In this document: one piece after another, positions 25,381 through 34,600 of the stretch
Position numbering within the stretch: position 1 is the first letter of the stretch
Layout: the number at the start of each line of letters is the position of its first letter
Assembly: GCA_028713655.1 (NCBI GenBank)
Contig: JAQTNW010000036.1
Coordinates: 1 to 35,969, forward strand
Length of the DNA: 35,969 nucleotides
Direction of reading: 5' to 3'
DNA from: Candidatus Methylacidiphilales bacterium
GTDB lineage: Bacteria; Verrucomicrobiota; Verrucomicrobiia; Methylacidiphilales; JAAUTS01
The notes under the pieces: generated by a model
Seen by the model: the letters and a program-made list of their open reading frames with translations, nothing else
Databases searched by the model: none
What the model was told of the DNA's origin: nothing
Position numbers and translations under genes: made by a program

Positions 25381-26145
25381 ATGAGTTCCTTAGAAATTAA
25401 AAACCTGCACGCCACCATCGAAGGGCGCGAGATCCTGAAGGGCCTCTCCCTTACGATCCCCAAGGGTGAAATCCATGCCTTGATGGGGCCCAATGGTTCC
25501 GGCAAAAGCACCCTCGCCAAGGCTTTGGCAGGCCATCCGGACTATGAAGTCACGGAGGGGGAGGTTCTCATCGATGGTCAAAATATTCTGGAGATGGAAC
25601 CGGATGCAAGGGCCCGTCTGGGCCTTTTCCTGGCTTTTCAATACCCGAGCGAAATTCCAGGCGTCACCATCGCCAATTTTATCCGTTCCGCGTTGCAGGC
25701 CCGCCTGCCCGAGGGTGAGGAACTCGATGCGGTCGAGTTTTACCAGGAACTTTATCGCAAGATGGATGAACTTGAAATGGACCGCAGCTTCACTTCCCGC
25801 TCAGTGAACGACGGCTTTTCGGGCGGCGAGAAAAAGCGGAATGAGATTTTACAAATGACCATGCTGAATCCGGCGTATGCGGTTTTGGACGAAACCGACA
25901 GCGGCCTGGACATCGACGCGCTGCGGATTGTTGCCGATGGCGTGAATCGTCTGCGCGGGCCGAAGTTGGGCGGGCTGGTCATTACGCATTATCAGCGGCT
26001 TTTGAATTATATTGTTCCGGATCATGTGCATGTGATGGTGCAGGGACGCATCGTGCGCAGTGGAGGCAAGGAACTTGCCCTGGAACTTGAAGAAAAAGGT
26101 TACGAGTCAATCATCCAGGCGGCTGGAGAACCGGTGGCTGCGTGA
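25381..26145 (+). CDS. sufC: SUF Fe-S assembly ATPase SufC
   Basis: The cytoplasmic ABC ATPase of the SufBCD scaffold has 254 residues from ATG 25381. Walker A is GPNGSGKST (36-44), the ABC signature is FSGGEKKR (146-153, the KKR form typical of SufC), and Walker B is [11 protein letters not shown] (from residue 167). The Q-loop lies in [16 protein letters not shown] at 25375 is in frame but would add only two residues and sit over the promoter. sufB follows after 32 nt with its own GGAGTGAG site. Confidence 0.96.
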   Translation: MSSLEIKNLHATIEGREILKGLSLTIPKGEIHALMGPNGSGKSTLAKALAGHPDYEVTEGEVLIDGQNILEMEPDARARLGLFLAFQYPSEIPGVTIANFIRSALQARLPEGEELDAVEFYQELYRKMDELEMDRSFTSRSVNDGFSGGEKKRNEILQMTMLNPAYAVLDETDSGLDIDALRIVADGVNRLRGPKLGGLVITHYQRLLNYIVPDHVHVMVQGRIVRSGGKELALELEEKGYESIIQAAGEPVAA

Positions 26146-26177
26146 TGCGCCGGAACACCGAACTGGAGTGAGTACAA

Positions 26178-27590
26178 ATGAATGTCGCCGAAAAACCTGA
26201 TTTGAATCTGGACGTGGAGATGGGAAATTTTTCCTATCCAGAGAGTTACGCCTTTGACGCGGGCATCGGCCTCAGCGAGGACACGGTACGTTACATCAGC
26301 GACATCAAGGACGATCCGGAGTGGATCCGCCAGTTCCGTCTGAGAGCTTTGGATATTTTTCTCAAGAAACCGACACCGACGCATTGGGCCAGCAAGGACC
26401 TGGAAAACATCCATTTTGAAAAAATCCGGTATTACCTGTCCAAGGGCCAGGTTCCCAAACGCAGTTGGGACGAAGTGCCGGATGATGTGAAGAGGACCTT
26501 CGAGCGACTGGGCATTCCCGAAAAGGAACGCAAATTTCTGGCCGGCGTGGAAGCGCAGTTCGACAGCGAAGCCGCCTACTCTAACATGAAGCAGGCCCTG
26601 ACCGACCAGGGCGTGATCTTTGTGGGGAGCACCGAGGGATTGAAAAAATATCCTGAGATTTTCCGGCCCTGGTTCGGCAAGGTGATCCCGATCGGGGACA
26701 ACAAATATTCCGCCTTGAACAGCGCGGTGTTCAGCGGGGGTAGTTTCATCTACGTGCCCAAGGGCGTGAAAGTCCGCCATCCGTTGCAGGCCTATTTCCG
26801 GATCAATGCCGAATCCTTCGGCCAGTTTGAGCGCACGCTCATCATTGCCGACGAAGGTTCTGAAGTGACCTACATGGAAGGCTGCACGGCCCCCAAGTTT
26901 GAGACCACCACGCTGCACAGCGCCGTGGTCGAACTGGTTGCGCTGAAAGGCGCCAAGATCCAGTACATCACCGTGCAAAACTGGAGCGCGAACGTTTTTA
27001 ACCTGGTGACCAAGCGCGGCATGGCGATGGAAGAAGCCGAGATCAAGTGGATCGATTGCAACATCGGCTCGCGCCTCACCATGAAATATCCCGGCGTGAT
27101 TTTGAAAGGCCGCAAGGCGCGCGGCGAAGTCCTCAGCATCGCCCTGGCCAACAACGGACAGCACCAGGACACCGGCGCCAAGATGATTCATGCGGCGGAC
27201 GAAACCACCAGCAACATCATTGCCAAGAGCATCAGCATCGGCAAGGGCCGGTCAAGTTACCGCGGCCTGGTGCATATCCCGAAACACTTGAAGCATTGCA
27301 AGAACAACACGGAGTGCGACGCACTTCTCATCAACCCGGAATCCCGGACCGATACGTACCCTGCGATTTCGGTCCGGGGTGACGGGAACTCCGTCCAGCA
27401 CGAGGCCAGCGTGAGCAAGGTCAGCGCCGAGCAGATTTTTTACATGCAACAGCGCGGACTCAGCGAGGCCCAGGCCATGAGCCTCAGCGTCAACGGATTC
27501 GTGAACGACCTCGTCAACCAGTTCCCGATCGAATACAGCGTCGAACTGAAACGTTTAATCGATCTTGAAATGGAAGGCTCAGTCGGCTAA
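26178..27590 (+). CDS. sufB: SUF Fe-S scaffold protein SufB
   Basis: The 470-residue protein is full length for SufB, the scaffold in which Fe-S clusters are assembled together with SufC and SufD. Hallmarks: an N-terminal helical region, [20 protein letters not shown] (20 residues), YMEGCTAP, the strand-rich beta-helix core, [29 protein letters not shown] and the C-terminal [13 protein letters not shown]. The [10 protein letters not shown] stretch resembles the SufB form seen in actinobacteria and some others rather than the E. coli form. It is second in the suf operon. Confidence 0.97.
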   Translation: MNVAEKPDLNLDVEMGNFSYPESYAFDAGIGLSEDTVRYISDIKDDPEWIRQFRLRALDIFLKKPTPTHWASKDLENIHFEKIRYYLSKGQVPKRSWDEVPDDVKRTFERLGIPEKERKFLAGVEAQFDSEAAYSNMKQALTDQGVIFVGSTEGLKKYPEIFRPWFGKVIPIGDNKYSALNSAVFSGGSFIYVPKGVKVRHPLQAYFRINAESFGQFERTLIIADEGSEVTYMEGCTAPKFETTTLHSAVVELVALKGAKIQYITVQNWSANVFNLVTKRGMAMEEAEIKWIDCNIGSRLTMKYPGVILKGRKARGEVLSIALANNGQHQDTGAKMIHAADETTSNIIAKSISIGKGRSSYRGLVHIPKHLKHCKNNTECDALLINPESRTDTYPAISVRGDGNSVQHEASVSKVSAEQIFYMQQRGLSEAQAMSLSVNGFVNDLVNQFPIEYSVELKRLIDLEMEGSVG

Positions 27591-27630
27591 TTCGGAAGGT
27601 TCAAAACCTCAATATTAGACAAGGAAAACT

Positions 27631-27864
27631 ATGGCAGATTTAGCAAACCGTTATCCGGAAAATGTTCCGGGATCGTATTACGTGGACAACCAATGCATCG
27701 ACTGCGACCTGTGCCGTGAAACGGCTCCGGCCAATTTCAGCCGTCAGGACGACGGCGGCTACTCGTATGTCTATAAGCAGCCGGCCAGCCCTGAAGAGGC
27801 CGCGCTCTGCAAGGAAGCCATGGAAGGCTGTCCGGTTGAAGCCATCGGCAACGACGGCGCCTGA
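27631..27864 (+). CDS. [4Fe-4S]-type ferredoxin in the suf operon
   Basis: This 77-residue ferredoxin has one cluster-binding set: Cys22, Cys25 and Cys28 in CIDCDLC, and Cys67 in GCPVEAIG. Cys60 is an additional cysteine. The length and the lone CxxCxxC...CP set match single-cluster ferredoxins. A clear AAGGA site precedes the ATG. Its position between sufB and sufD suggests a job in cluster assembly, such as electron supply, or being the client; the latter two are inferred. Confidence 0.93.
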   Translation: MADLANRYPENVPGSYYVDNQCIDCDLCRETAPANFSRQDDGGYSYVYKQPASPEEAALCKEAMEGCPVEAIGNDGA

Positions 27865-27953
27865 CCCTTTTTTACTCGGTTAAATCGGGCTCAAAAGCGG
27901 CCCCGCCAGAGCCGGAGCCGGACGAAAACCCGGTTTCCGAATCTGGGAGTCTG

Positions 27954-29390
27954 ATGAAATACATGGAAACTGTTGTGGAAGAGAAATCATCGGGGACGGC
28001 GGCAAACGCCACAGGGACAAGCTCTTCCCTGTTATCAGATCCGGTTCCCGGCCGCCAAACGTCCGAACTTCCGGCTTGGTGGGTGGAAGGGCAACTGGAA
28101 AGCTGGAAACGGTTTCAGTCGCTGCCCATGCCCAAACGCAAGGATGAAGACTGGCGCTTTGCGACGATCCAAAGCCTGGAGCTCGGCCCCTATGTGCTGC
28201 CGGATCCGACGCCCGAATCCTTCCGCGAACAGATACTCAACGCTTCCAAAGCCGATTTTGAGACGGCCGGACATGCGGTTTTTGCCAATGACGAACTGCT
28301 GTCGTTTTCCGCCATCTCGGCGGACCTGGCAGCCCGCGGGGTTATCTTCGAACCCATTTCATCGGCCTTGCGCAAACATCCTGATTTGCTGAAAAAGCAC
28401 TTCATGGAACAGCCCGTTGTTTTGGGCTCTGAAAAATTTTCCGCCCTGCACCGCGCCCGCTGCTGCGACGGCATTTTGCTTTATGTGCCGAAGAATGTGG
28501 CGGTCGAATTGCCATTGGCGGCCTGGCATTGGATGACCGGCCGGAACAGTTCCGTTTTCCCGCACACGCTGATTGTGGCGGGCGACAACAGCTCGGTGAC
28601 CTTTGCTGATTTTTACCGTTCGCTGGACGAGACGCCCGGCTTTGCGTGCAGTGTGAGCGATTTGATCGTAGGGCAGGGGGCCCGCGTCAATTATCTCTGC
28701 TGCCAGACATGGAGCGAAAGCGTGCTGACATTCCAGATGTGCTCGACTCATGTCGGCAAGGACGCCAACGCGAAATCGTTGAACTTCAATCTGGGCGGCT
28801 CGTTTGCCCGCATCGAAAGCCACAGCCGCCTGGCCGGGCCCGGCGCGCGCAGCGAAATGCTCGGCTTGTCCGCCTGCCACGGGCGCCAGGAGTTCGACCA
28901 GCGGACCCTGCAGGATCACATTGAGCCCAATACCTGGAGCGACCTGCTTTACAAAAACACGCTGAACCATCGCGCGAAAACGATCTTCGAAGGCTTGATC
29001 AAAGTGGAGCCGGGCGCGAAGCAAACCGATGCCTATCAAACAAATCGCAACCTTCTTCTCAGTGCCGACGCCGAGGCCGATTCGATGCCGGGCCTGGAAA
29101 TCCGCAACGACGACGTGAAGTGCAGCCACGGCGCCACGACCGGGCAGATTGATTTTGAAGAATTATTTTACATGCAGACCCGGGGCATCCCGCGCCATGA
29201 AGCCGATTACCTGATATCGGTCGGTTTCGCCGAGGAAGTGCTGTCGCGCTTTGGGCGGCCCGAAATCAGCGCGCAGTTGCGCGGATTGATTGCCGAAAAA
29301 TTCCTTCGCTCCAGGGGCATCAGTGTGGATGCGGTGGCCGAGGGCGGGATCGACGAAACCAATGTCCGCAGCCTGCAGGGGACGGAATAG
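27954..29390 (+). CDS. sufD: SUF Fe-S assembly protein SufD
   Basis: The 478-residue product pairs with SufB in the SufBCD complex. The first ~45 residues are a poorly conserved linker rich in Ser and Ala; family similarity begins at about LPAWWVEGQLESW with the PMPKRKDEDWRF segment. The beta-helix part has LLYVPKNVAVELPL, INYLCCQTW and the SufD-type C-terminus with DVKCSHGATTGQIDFEELFYMQTRG. GGGAG is 4 bases before ATG 27954. The gap after the ferredoxin is 89 bp, the longest inside the operon, and contains no clear promoter. sufT follows after 18 nt. Confidence 0.94.
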   Translation: MKYMETVVEEKSSGTAANATGTSSSLLSDPVPGRQTSELPAWWVEGQLESWKRFQSLPMPKRKDEDWRFATIQSLELGPYVLPDPTPESFREQILNASKADFETAGHAVFANDELLSFSAISADLAARGVIFEPISSALRKHPDLLKKHFMEQPVVLGSEKFSALHRARCCDGILLYVPKNVAVELPLAAWHWMTGRNSSVFPHTLIVAGDNSSVTFADFYRSLDETPGFACSVSDLIVGQGARVNYLCCQTWSESVLTFQMCSTHVGKDANAKSLNFNLGGSFARIESHSRLAGPGARSEMLGLSACHGRQEFDQRTLQDHIEPNTWSDLLYKNTLNHRAKTIFEGLIKVEPGAKQTDAYQTNRNLLLSADAEADSMPGLEIRNDDVKCSHGATTGQIDFEELFYMQTRGIPRHEADYLISVGFAEEVLSRFGRPEISAQLRGLIAEKFLRSRGISVDAVAEGGIDETNVRSLQGTE

Positions 29391-29408
29391 TTCCCGGAAC
29401 AAAATTTC

Positions 29409-29966
29409 ATGAGCAAGCACGATCCGGTCAAGCTTACGCGCGACGTTGAAGCCACGCGCATCCCCAGTGGTGAGAAATTGACCCTCAAAGCCGGGCTTGA
29501 AGTCGGCATTACCCAGTCTTTGGGCGGGACCTATACCGTGGTGTCGAACCAGGGCATGGCCCGCATCGAAGCGCGCGACGCCGATGCGCTGGGTCTTGAA
29601 TCGGCGAAGGACGCTGCGGATCTGCCCGCTGCCGGGGAGCCGTTGGATGGCAAACAGATCGAAGCCAAAATTTGGGAGCTGCTGAAAACGGTTTATGATC
29701 CTGAAATTCCCGTGAACATCGTCGATCTGGGTTTGGTTTATGACCTGAGTCTGGAGCCAAAAGACGACGGCACCCACAAGGCCCAGGTCAAGATGACCCT
29801 GACCGCGCCGGGCTGCGGCATGGGGCCCGTGCTGCAGAACGACGCCCAGAACAAGATTTTGAGCATTGGCGGAGTCAGCGAAGCCGAGGTGTTCCTCGTC
29901 TGGGAACCGCCCTGGCACCAGGGCATGATCAGCGAAGTCGGCCGCATGAAACTGGGCCTGGTTTAG
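29409..29966 (+). CDS. sufT: SufT-type Fe-S assembly factor (MIP18/DUF59 domain)
   Basis: The 185-residue protein has a short N-terminal beta domain (residues 1-60) of the kind found in SufT, and a C-terminal MIP18/DUF59 domain (~82-180). The latter shows VYDPEIPVNIVDLGLVYDL (95-113) and LTAPGCGMGP with Cys136, the key conserved cysteine. SufT proteins aid Fe-S maturation in bacteria that carry SUF. It is the last gene of the suf operon, and the stop is followed by repeat sequence instead of a hairpin terminator. Confidence 0.92.
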   Translation: MSKHDPVKLTRDVEATRIPSGEKLTLKAGLEVGITQSLGGTYTVVSNQGMARIEARDADALGLESAKDAADLPAAGEPLDGKQIEAKIWELLKTVYDPEIPVNIVDLGLVYDLSLEPKDDGTHKAQVKMTLTAPGCGMGPVLQNDAQNKILSIGGVSEAEVFLVWEPPWHQGMISEVGRMKLGLV

Positions 29967-30259
29967 GAAGTTTCACCGCAGTCGCAGAGAGCGCAGAGGA
30001 ATACGGGTTTAACCGCTGATAACGCGGATTCCCCAGATTTCTGGCTTAAAACTTTCATTGAACCACGGATAAACACGGATGGACACTGATGTTGAAACAC
30101 CGTGAGCGCTGAAGGCGCGGAATAGGGTGGAAAATTTTGGAGTGCGTCCGCCGCTGCGGACGCTTTGCATTTGTATTAACGTCATGTCGCTCGCGGTACA
30201 TGGATATTCGAAGCCGTTCTCAAAAATCACTAAGAACCAAGAACAAGGAACCAAGAACT
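29967..30259. repeat. Cluster of dispersed low-complexity repeats
   Basis: Four repeat families are packed together. (a) CACCGCAGTCGCAGAGAGCG at 29974-29993 with a CAGAGGA tail. (b) AACCACGGATAAACACGGAT at 30061-30080, plus a degenerate copy at 30011-30031. (c) A TTTTGGAGTGCG element at 30135-30163, with GCGTCCGC/GCGGACGC as an 8-bp stem, related to one end of the 2300-2389 element. (d) AAGAACC heptamer-like units at 30232-30258. No gene is supported here. Such mixtures look like a graveyard of slippage repeats and palindromic elements. Confidence 0.75.
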
Positions 30260-30387
30260 ATTTCCCCCTTCCTCTCCCACCCAATCCCGGACTTGTCTCC
30301 AGCCCGAATCCATGCATGCTGCTGGGATCTGTGAGGTCTTCCTGAATGAAATTGCCCTAAATTTAAAATACTGTTAGGTTCAATATT

Positions 30388-30552
30388 ATGAGCAAAATAC
30401 TACAGCTCCTTGCGAAACGCTACGCCCTTTTTGCGCTACGAACACGCTCAAATCCAAATCTATCGATTTGTTTATGTATCCTTGGTGTACTCAATGCCTT
30501 TCGTAATTTCTGGATTTATTTCAGTAAAGCAGGACAGGATTATCATTTTTGA
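30388..30552 (+). CDS. Possible small protein in an AT-rich stretch (weak)
   Basis: A 54-codon frame (MSKILQLLAKRYALFALRTR..., ending in KAGQDYHF) starts at ATG 30388, just after the AT-rich tract 30356-30387. It has a short hydrophobic segment (residues ~26-38). There is no good ribosome-binding site and no family is recognised. The surrounding 30350-30660 is clearly more AT-rich than its neighbours, which may signal transferred or decayed DNA. A second overlapping frame (30410-30601) also exists, so chance is a real explanation. Confidence 0.15.
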   Translation: MSKILQLLAKRYALFALRTRSNPNLSICLCILGVLNAFRNFWIYFSKAGQDYHF

Positions 30553-30675
30553 TTCGGTGCATTTATGCTTGTTCTTACTCTTAGTATTTTTCAAAATATA
30601 GGTGTAAGGCTGCTATTTGATGAAATGGGAAAAGAGAATACCTAACTACCTATTCATCAAATCCCTTCCTCCACC

Positions 30676-31608
30676 ATGAAAACCATCCTTTGTTTCCTCG
30701 CTGCCACGGTGCTTTTTTCCCCGGGGTTGCATGCCCAGAAAACTTTGGACTGGGACGCGGGCCCGCTCCCGGAAGACCAGCTTAAAACGGTGCAATTCCG
30801 CGGGTGGATACCGGGCGGCGACGGCCCTTTGAACGGGGTGGTGGTCCTGATTCCGGGCCGCCACGGCGACGGTCGTGGCATGGCGGACGATCCCCACTGG
30901 CAGGCGCTCGCCACCGACGTGCGTTTCGCCATCCTGGCCTGCCGTTTTGCCGATGGCGACCCCTTCGCGTATCAAGGCGATCAGGGACCGCTCTGCAAAG
31001 TTATCAACCAAGCGGTGGAAAAGCTGGCGCAGGACAGCGCGCACGAAGAACTGCGCAAAGCGCCCCTGGCATTGTGGGGGCACTCCGCGGGATCGAATGT
31101 TTCGGTCCGCTATTGCACCTATTTCCCCGAACGAGTGGCCGCCTTTGCCAGCATCAGGGGGACTTGTGGCCCCGGAGCCGACATGCCTCCCGGCAAAGCT
31201 GAGATCCCTATTTTTATTGCCACCGGCGGGAAAGACAAACCGGACTGGGTGCAAGATGCGCTGAAAAACTACGAGGCCGGACGTCAAAAACACGCGGTAT
31301 GGACGCTGGCTCTCAATCCCAACGAGGGCCATGACATTGGGAAAAGCATGGATGTTGCCATCCCGTTCCTGCGCTCGGCCATTCGCAAACGGCTGTCGCT
31401 GGACGATACAGGCCACGGAAGCTTGCAAACCCAAGGCTCCGGCCAGGTGCATCTGGAGCGGATATCTTTTCAATCCGGCTGGCTGGGTGATCCGAAAACC
31501 TACGACATCGCCGTTAACAATGATTTTCATGGCAAACGTCACGAAGCCGTCTGGTTGCCGGATGAAGATGTGGCCAAAGCCTGGCAGTTGTATCTTCGCG
31601 GGAATTAA
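30676..31608 (+). CDS. Secreted alpha/beta hydrolase (putative esterase)
   Basis: A signal peptide is present (hydrophobic core to ~residue 16, cleavage near LHAQ at 18-21). The 310-residue protein has the alpha/beta-hydrolase core: VVVLIPGRHGDGRG as the oxyanion strand region and nucleophile Ser137 in GHSAG (135-139). The likely acid is in the GGKDKPD stretch (Asp187 or Asp190), and the likely base is His219 in NEGHD. The last ~70 residues form a strand-rich extension. Substrate unknown; related to dienelactone-hydrolase-like and polyester/cutinase-like secreted enzymes. A weak CCTCC-type sequence precedes the ATG, not a Shine-Dalgarno. It stands alone, with a repeat-rich spacer before it and smc after. 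Confidence 0.82.
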   Translation: MKTILCFLAATVLFSPGLHAQKTLDWDAGPLPEDQLKTVQFRGWIPGGDGPLNGVVVLIPGRHGDGRGMADDPHWQALATDVRFAILACRFADGDPFAYQGDQGPLCKVINQAVEKLAQDSAHEELRKAPLALWGHSAGSNVSVRYCTYFPERVAAFASIRGTCGPGADMPPGKAEIPIFIATGGKDKPDWVQDALKNYEAGRQKHAVWTLALNPNEGHDIGKSMDVAIPFLRSAIRKRLSLDDTGHGSLQTQGSGQVHLERISFQSGWLGDPKTYDIAVNNDFHGKRHEAVWLPDEDVAKAWQLYLRGN

Positions 31609-31698
31609 GAGCCCCAAATCTGGCCCTTATGAACCGGGCATCCACTACTAATGGTATTTTTTATTGCCACGTAGCCCGAGCCCTCTTTAATAGTCTGG

Positions 31699-34600
31699 AT
31701 GTATTTAAAGTCATTGGAACTCGCCGGGTTCAAATCCTTCGCCCCCCCGACTGCCATTAACTTCCACCGCGGTGTCACCGCCATCGTCGGCCCCAATGGC
31801 TGCGGAAAGAGCAATGTGCTCGATTCCATCCGCTGGGTACTGGGCGAAACTTCCGCCAAAGCCCTGCGCGGGGCCCAAATGCAGGACGTGATTTTTGGCG
31901 GCACCGACTCCCGAAAATCCATGGGCATGGCCGAGGTGTCCATGACCTTTGCCGACTGCGAAAAGGATCTCGAAGTCGATTTCAACGAAGTCCGGATCAC
32001 GCGGCGTGTTTTCCGCGATGGCCGCAGCGAGTACGAAATCAACAAAACGCCCTGCCGCCTCAAAGACATCCACAAGCTTTTCATGGACACCGGGATCGGG
32101 CGCAGCGCGTACTCGATCATGGAGCAGGGGAAAATCGACCAGATCCTGAGCTCCAAGCCGGAAGACCGCCGGGCGGTTTTCGAGGAAGCGGCCGGCATCA
32201 CCCGGTTTAAATCGCAGAAAAAGGAGGCTCTCAGAAAGCTGGAGCTAACCGAAGGCAACCTGCTCCGTGTCACCGACATTATCCGCGAGGTGGGCCGCCA
32301 GATCGGCTCCCTGCAGCGCCAGGCCTCCAAGGCGCGACGCTACCAGGAGGTGTACAACCGCCTGCGCGACATCGATACGCGCCTCGCGCATCATACGTAT
32401 GGCGAACTCAAGGCGAAACTGGACCACGGCGAAGCCCTGGCCCAGAACCTGCGCCGCCAATACGAAGAGACCCAGAGCGGCCTTGAGACCCGCGAGGAAA
32501 CCGTCCGCCAGCGCCGCTCCGAGATGGAACGCCTGGAACAGAACATCCGCCTGCTGGATCAGGAGCGCGGCAACGCCGAGGGCCGTGTTCAACGAGCCGG
32601 GCAACAGATTACCTTCAACCGGCAGCGCATCGAAGAACTTGAGTCCCTCAAGGAACGCAATCAGGCCGAGATTGCCGCCAGCGAGGAAAAGCTTCGCATA
32701 CAACGGGAACAATTTGAGTCCATCAGCGGCGAGTATGGCCGGGTCGATGTGGATATGCAGGCCATACGCAAGGAACTGGACGGCCACAAGGAACGGCTGG
32801 ATGCGAGCAAGCGCGCGGTGTCGGAAAATCTGGAAACCCGTTCCAGGTTCGAATCTCAAATTTCCGGCATTGACAAGGCCATCAATGAAGCCCGCACGAG
32901 GATGGCGGGCATCGAACTGCAAAAGAAAAATTACGGCGTCCGCCGGGTCAAGCTGGACGAGGACGAGGCCTTGTTTACGCAGCAAAAATCGGAACTCGTG
33001 GCCAAGTGCGAGGCTCTTGCGCAAAAAATTTCCTCACTGCGCTCCAACGGAGTGGCTCTTTCCTCTGAAATCGAGTCGGGCCGCACCGGGCTGGCCGCGC
33101 TCGAAGCGCAACGGAATGCCGCCCGCGCCTCCTTCGATGAGACTCGCAAGCAGATGGAAGAGTTGCAGGCGAACGCGCGGGTTTTGGAGAAACTCATCGC
33201 CGCCCATGCCGGATATTCCGAGCCGACGCGGAAGGTTTTGGAATCGTATAAAAACAAGGGCGTGGTGGGAACTTTGCTCGATTTCATCAAGGTCCAGCCC
33301 GGTTATGAGAAGGCTGTTGAAGCCGCTTTGGGAGCGGCTTGCGAGGCTGTTTTGGTGGAGTCGCCCAAAATCCTGGAAAAGATCCTGGGAGAACTCGGCG
33401 ACAGCGGTGTCCTGGCCTTTTCCGACCTCTCAAATGTTTCAAGCCAGCCGGCGCAGCAGCCACGGCCTGAGCAGCAGATGGAGTTGCCTCTCAATCCGTT
33501 GAAGAAATTCTGGGGCAGGGTTTCTTCAGTATTTGGCGCGCGATCTTCAGCGCCCGCGGCCCGTCCCGCTCCGATTGAAAAATCGCGAGAAATCTCCTCG
33601 ACCGTGCCGTCGCTTTCCAGTTTTGTAAGCTGCGAGGGCGATGCGGGCAGGCTGGCTTTGCGCATTCTCAACGAATTTTTGCTGGTCGAGAACGAGCACG
33701 ACGCAGATGCGTTGCGCAAGGTGCGGAGCGACCGTCATATCGTCACCAAGCGCGGCGAAATCTGGTATCGCGAGGGCTGGCAGATTCGCGGCATCGCGCG
33801 CGAGGACGGGCAATCGGTCTTTCAATACGAGAACCAATTGCTCGAACTGCGAAAGCAAATCGAGCCCTTGTCGGCGCGTGTGCAGGCGGCCACGCGCGAG
33901 ATTGACGGACTTTCCAGCCAGATCACGGATAAGGAACAACGCATCGCTGGGTTGCAGAAGCAAAAACAGGAGATGGAAGGCCAGCTTTCCGGATTGGATT
34001 ACGAGGAAAAGGGCTTTTTGCGGCAGCAGCACGACGCGGCCAACCGTCTTCAGGCTGTCATGCACGAGCGCAACAGTCTTGGCGCGCAGACCGGGACCGA
34101 CCAGGAGGATTACAAATCGCTGGAGAAAAGTCTCGGCGAGCTCGCCGCCAGCCGCGAGGAAAAGGCGCGCGAGCAGGAATCCCTGGCGGGACAATTCCAA
34201 CAACTCAGCCAGCAGGTGGAGCAATGGACGCAGGCTGTCACCGAATGCCGGGTCAAGGAAGCGGCGGCCTTGCAACGCCTGGAAGCCATCCGCCAGCAAA
34301 AGGAAGCCATCAGCGCCCGGCTTCATGAATTGGAGGAAGCGGTCAGCCGTTTGCTGGCCGAGACCGAGGATTACGAAGCCAAATCCAAGCAAAGCCATCA
34401 GGAGATCTTGGACGCCGAATTGGACTCAAGGAAATCGGAGGAAGAAGTCGCCGCCATCGCCGTCAAGATTCAGGAAACCGCTTCGATCAAGGAAGGCATT
34501 CAAGGAGAGCTGGTTGGAATTGAAGAGTCGCTGCGCCACGACCGCCGCCGCGCCACGGAATTGCAGACCGAATACAGCGGCGAGGAAGTCGCGGTCGCCG

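Noticed and set aside
26100-27191. A 363-codon open frame on the minus strand.
   Set aside because: It is antisense to sufB, which is an unambiguous full-length gene; the product has no recognisable domain.
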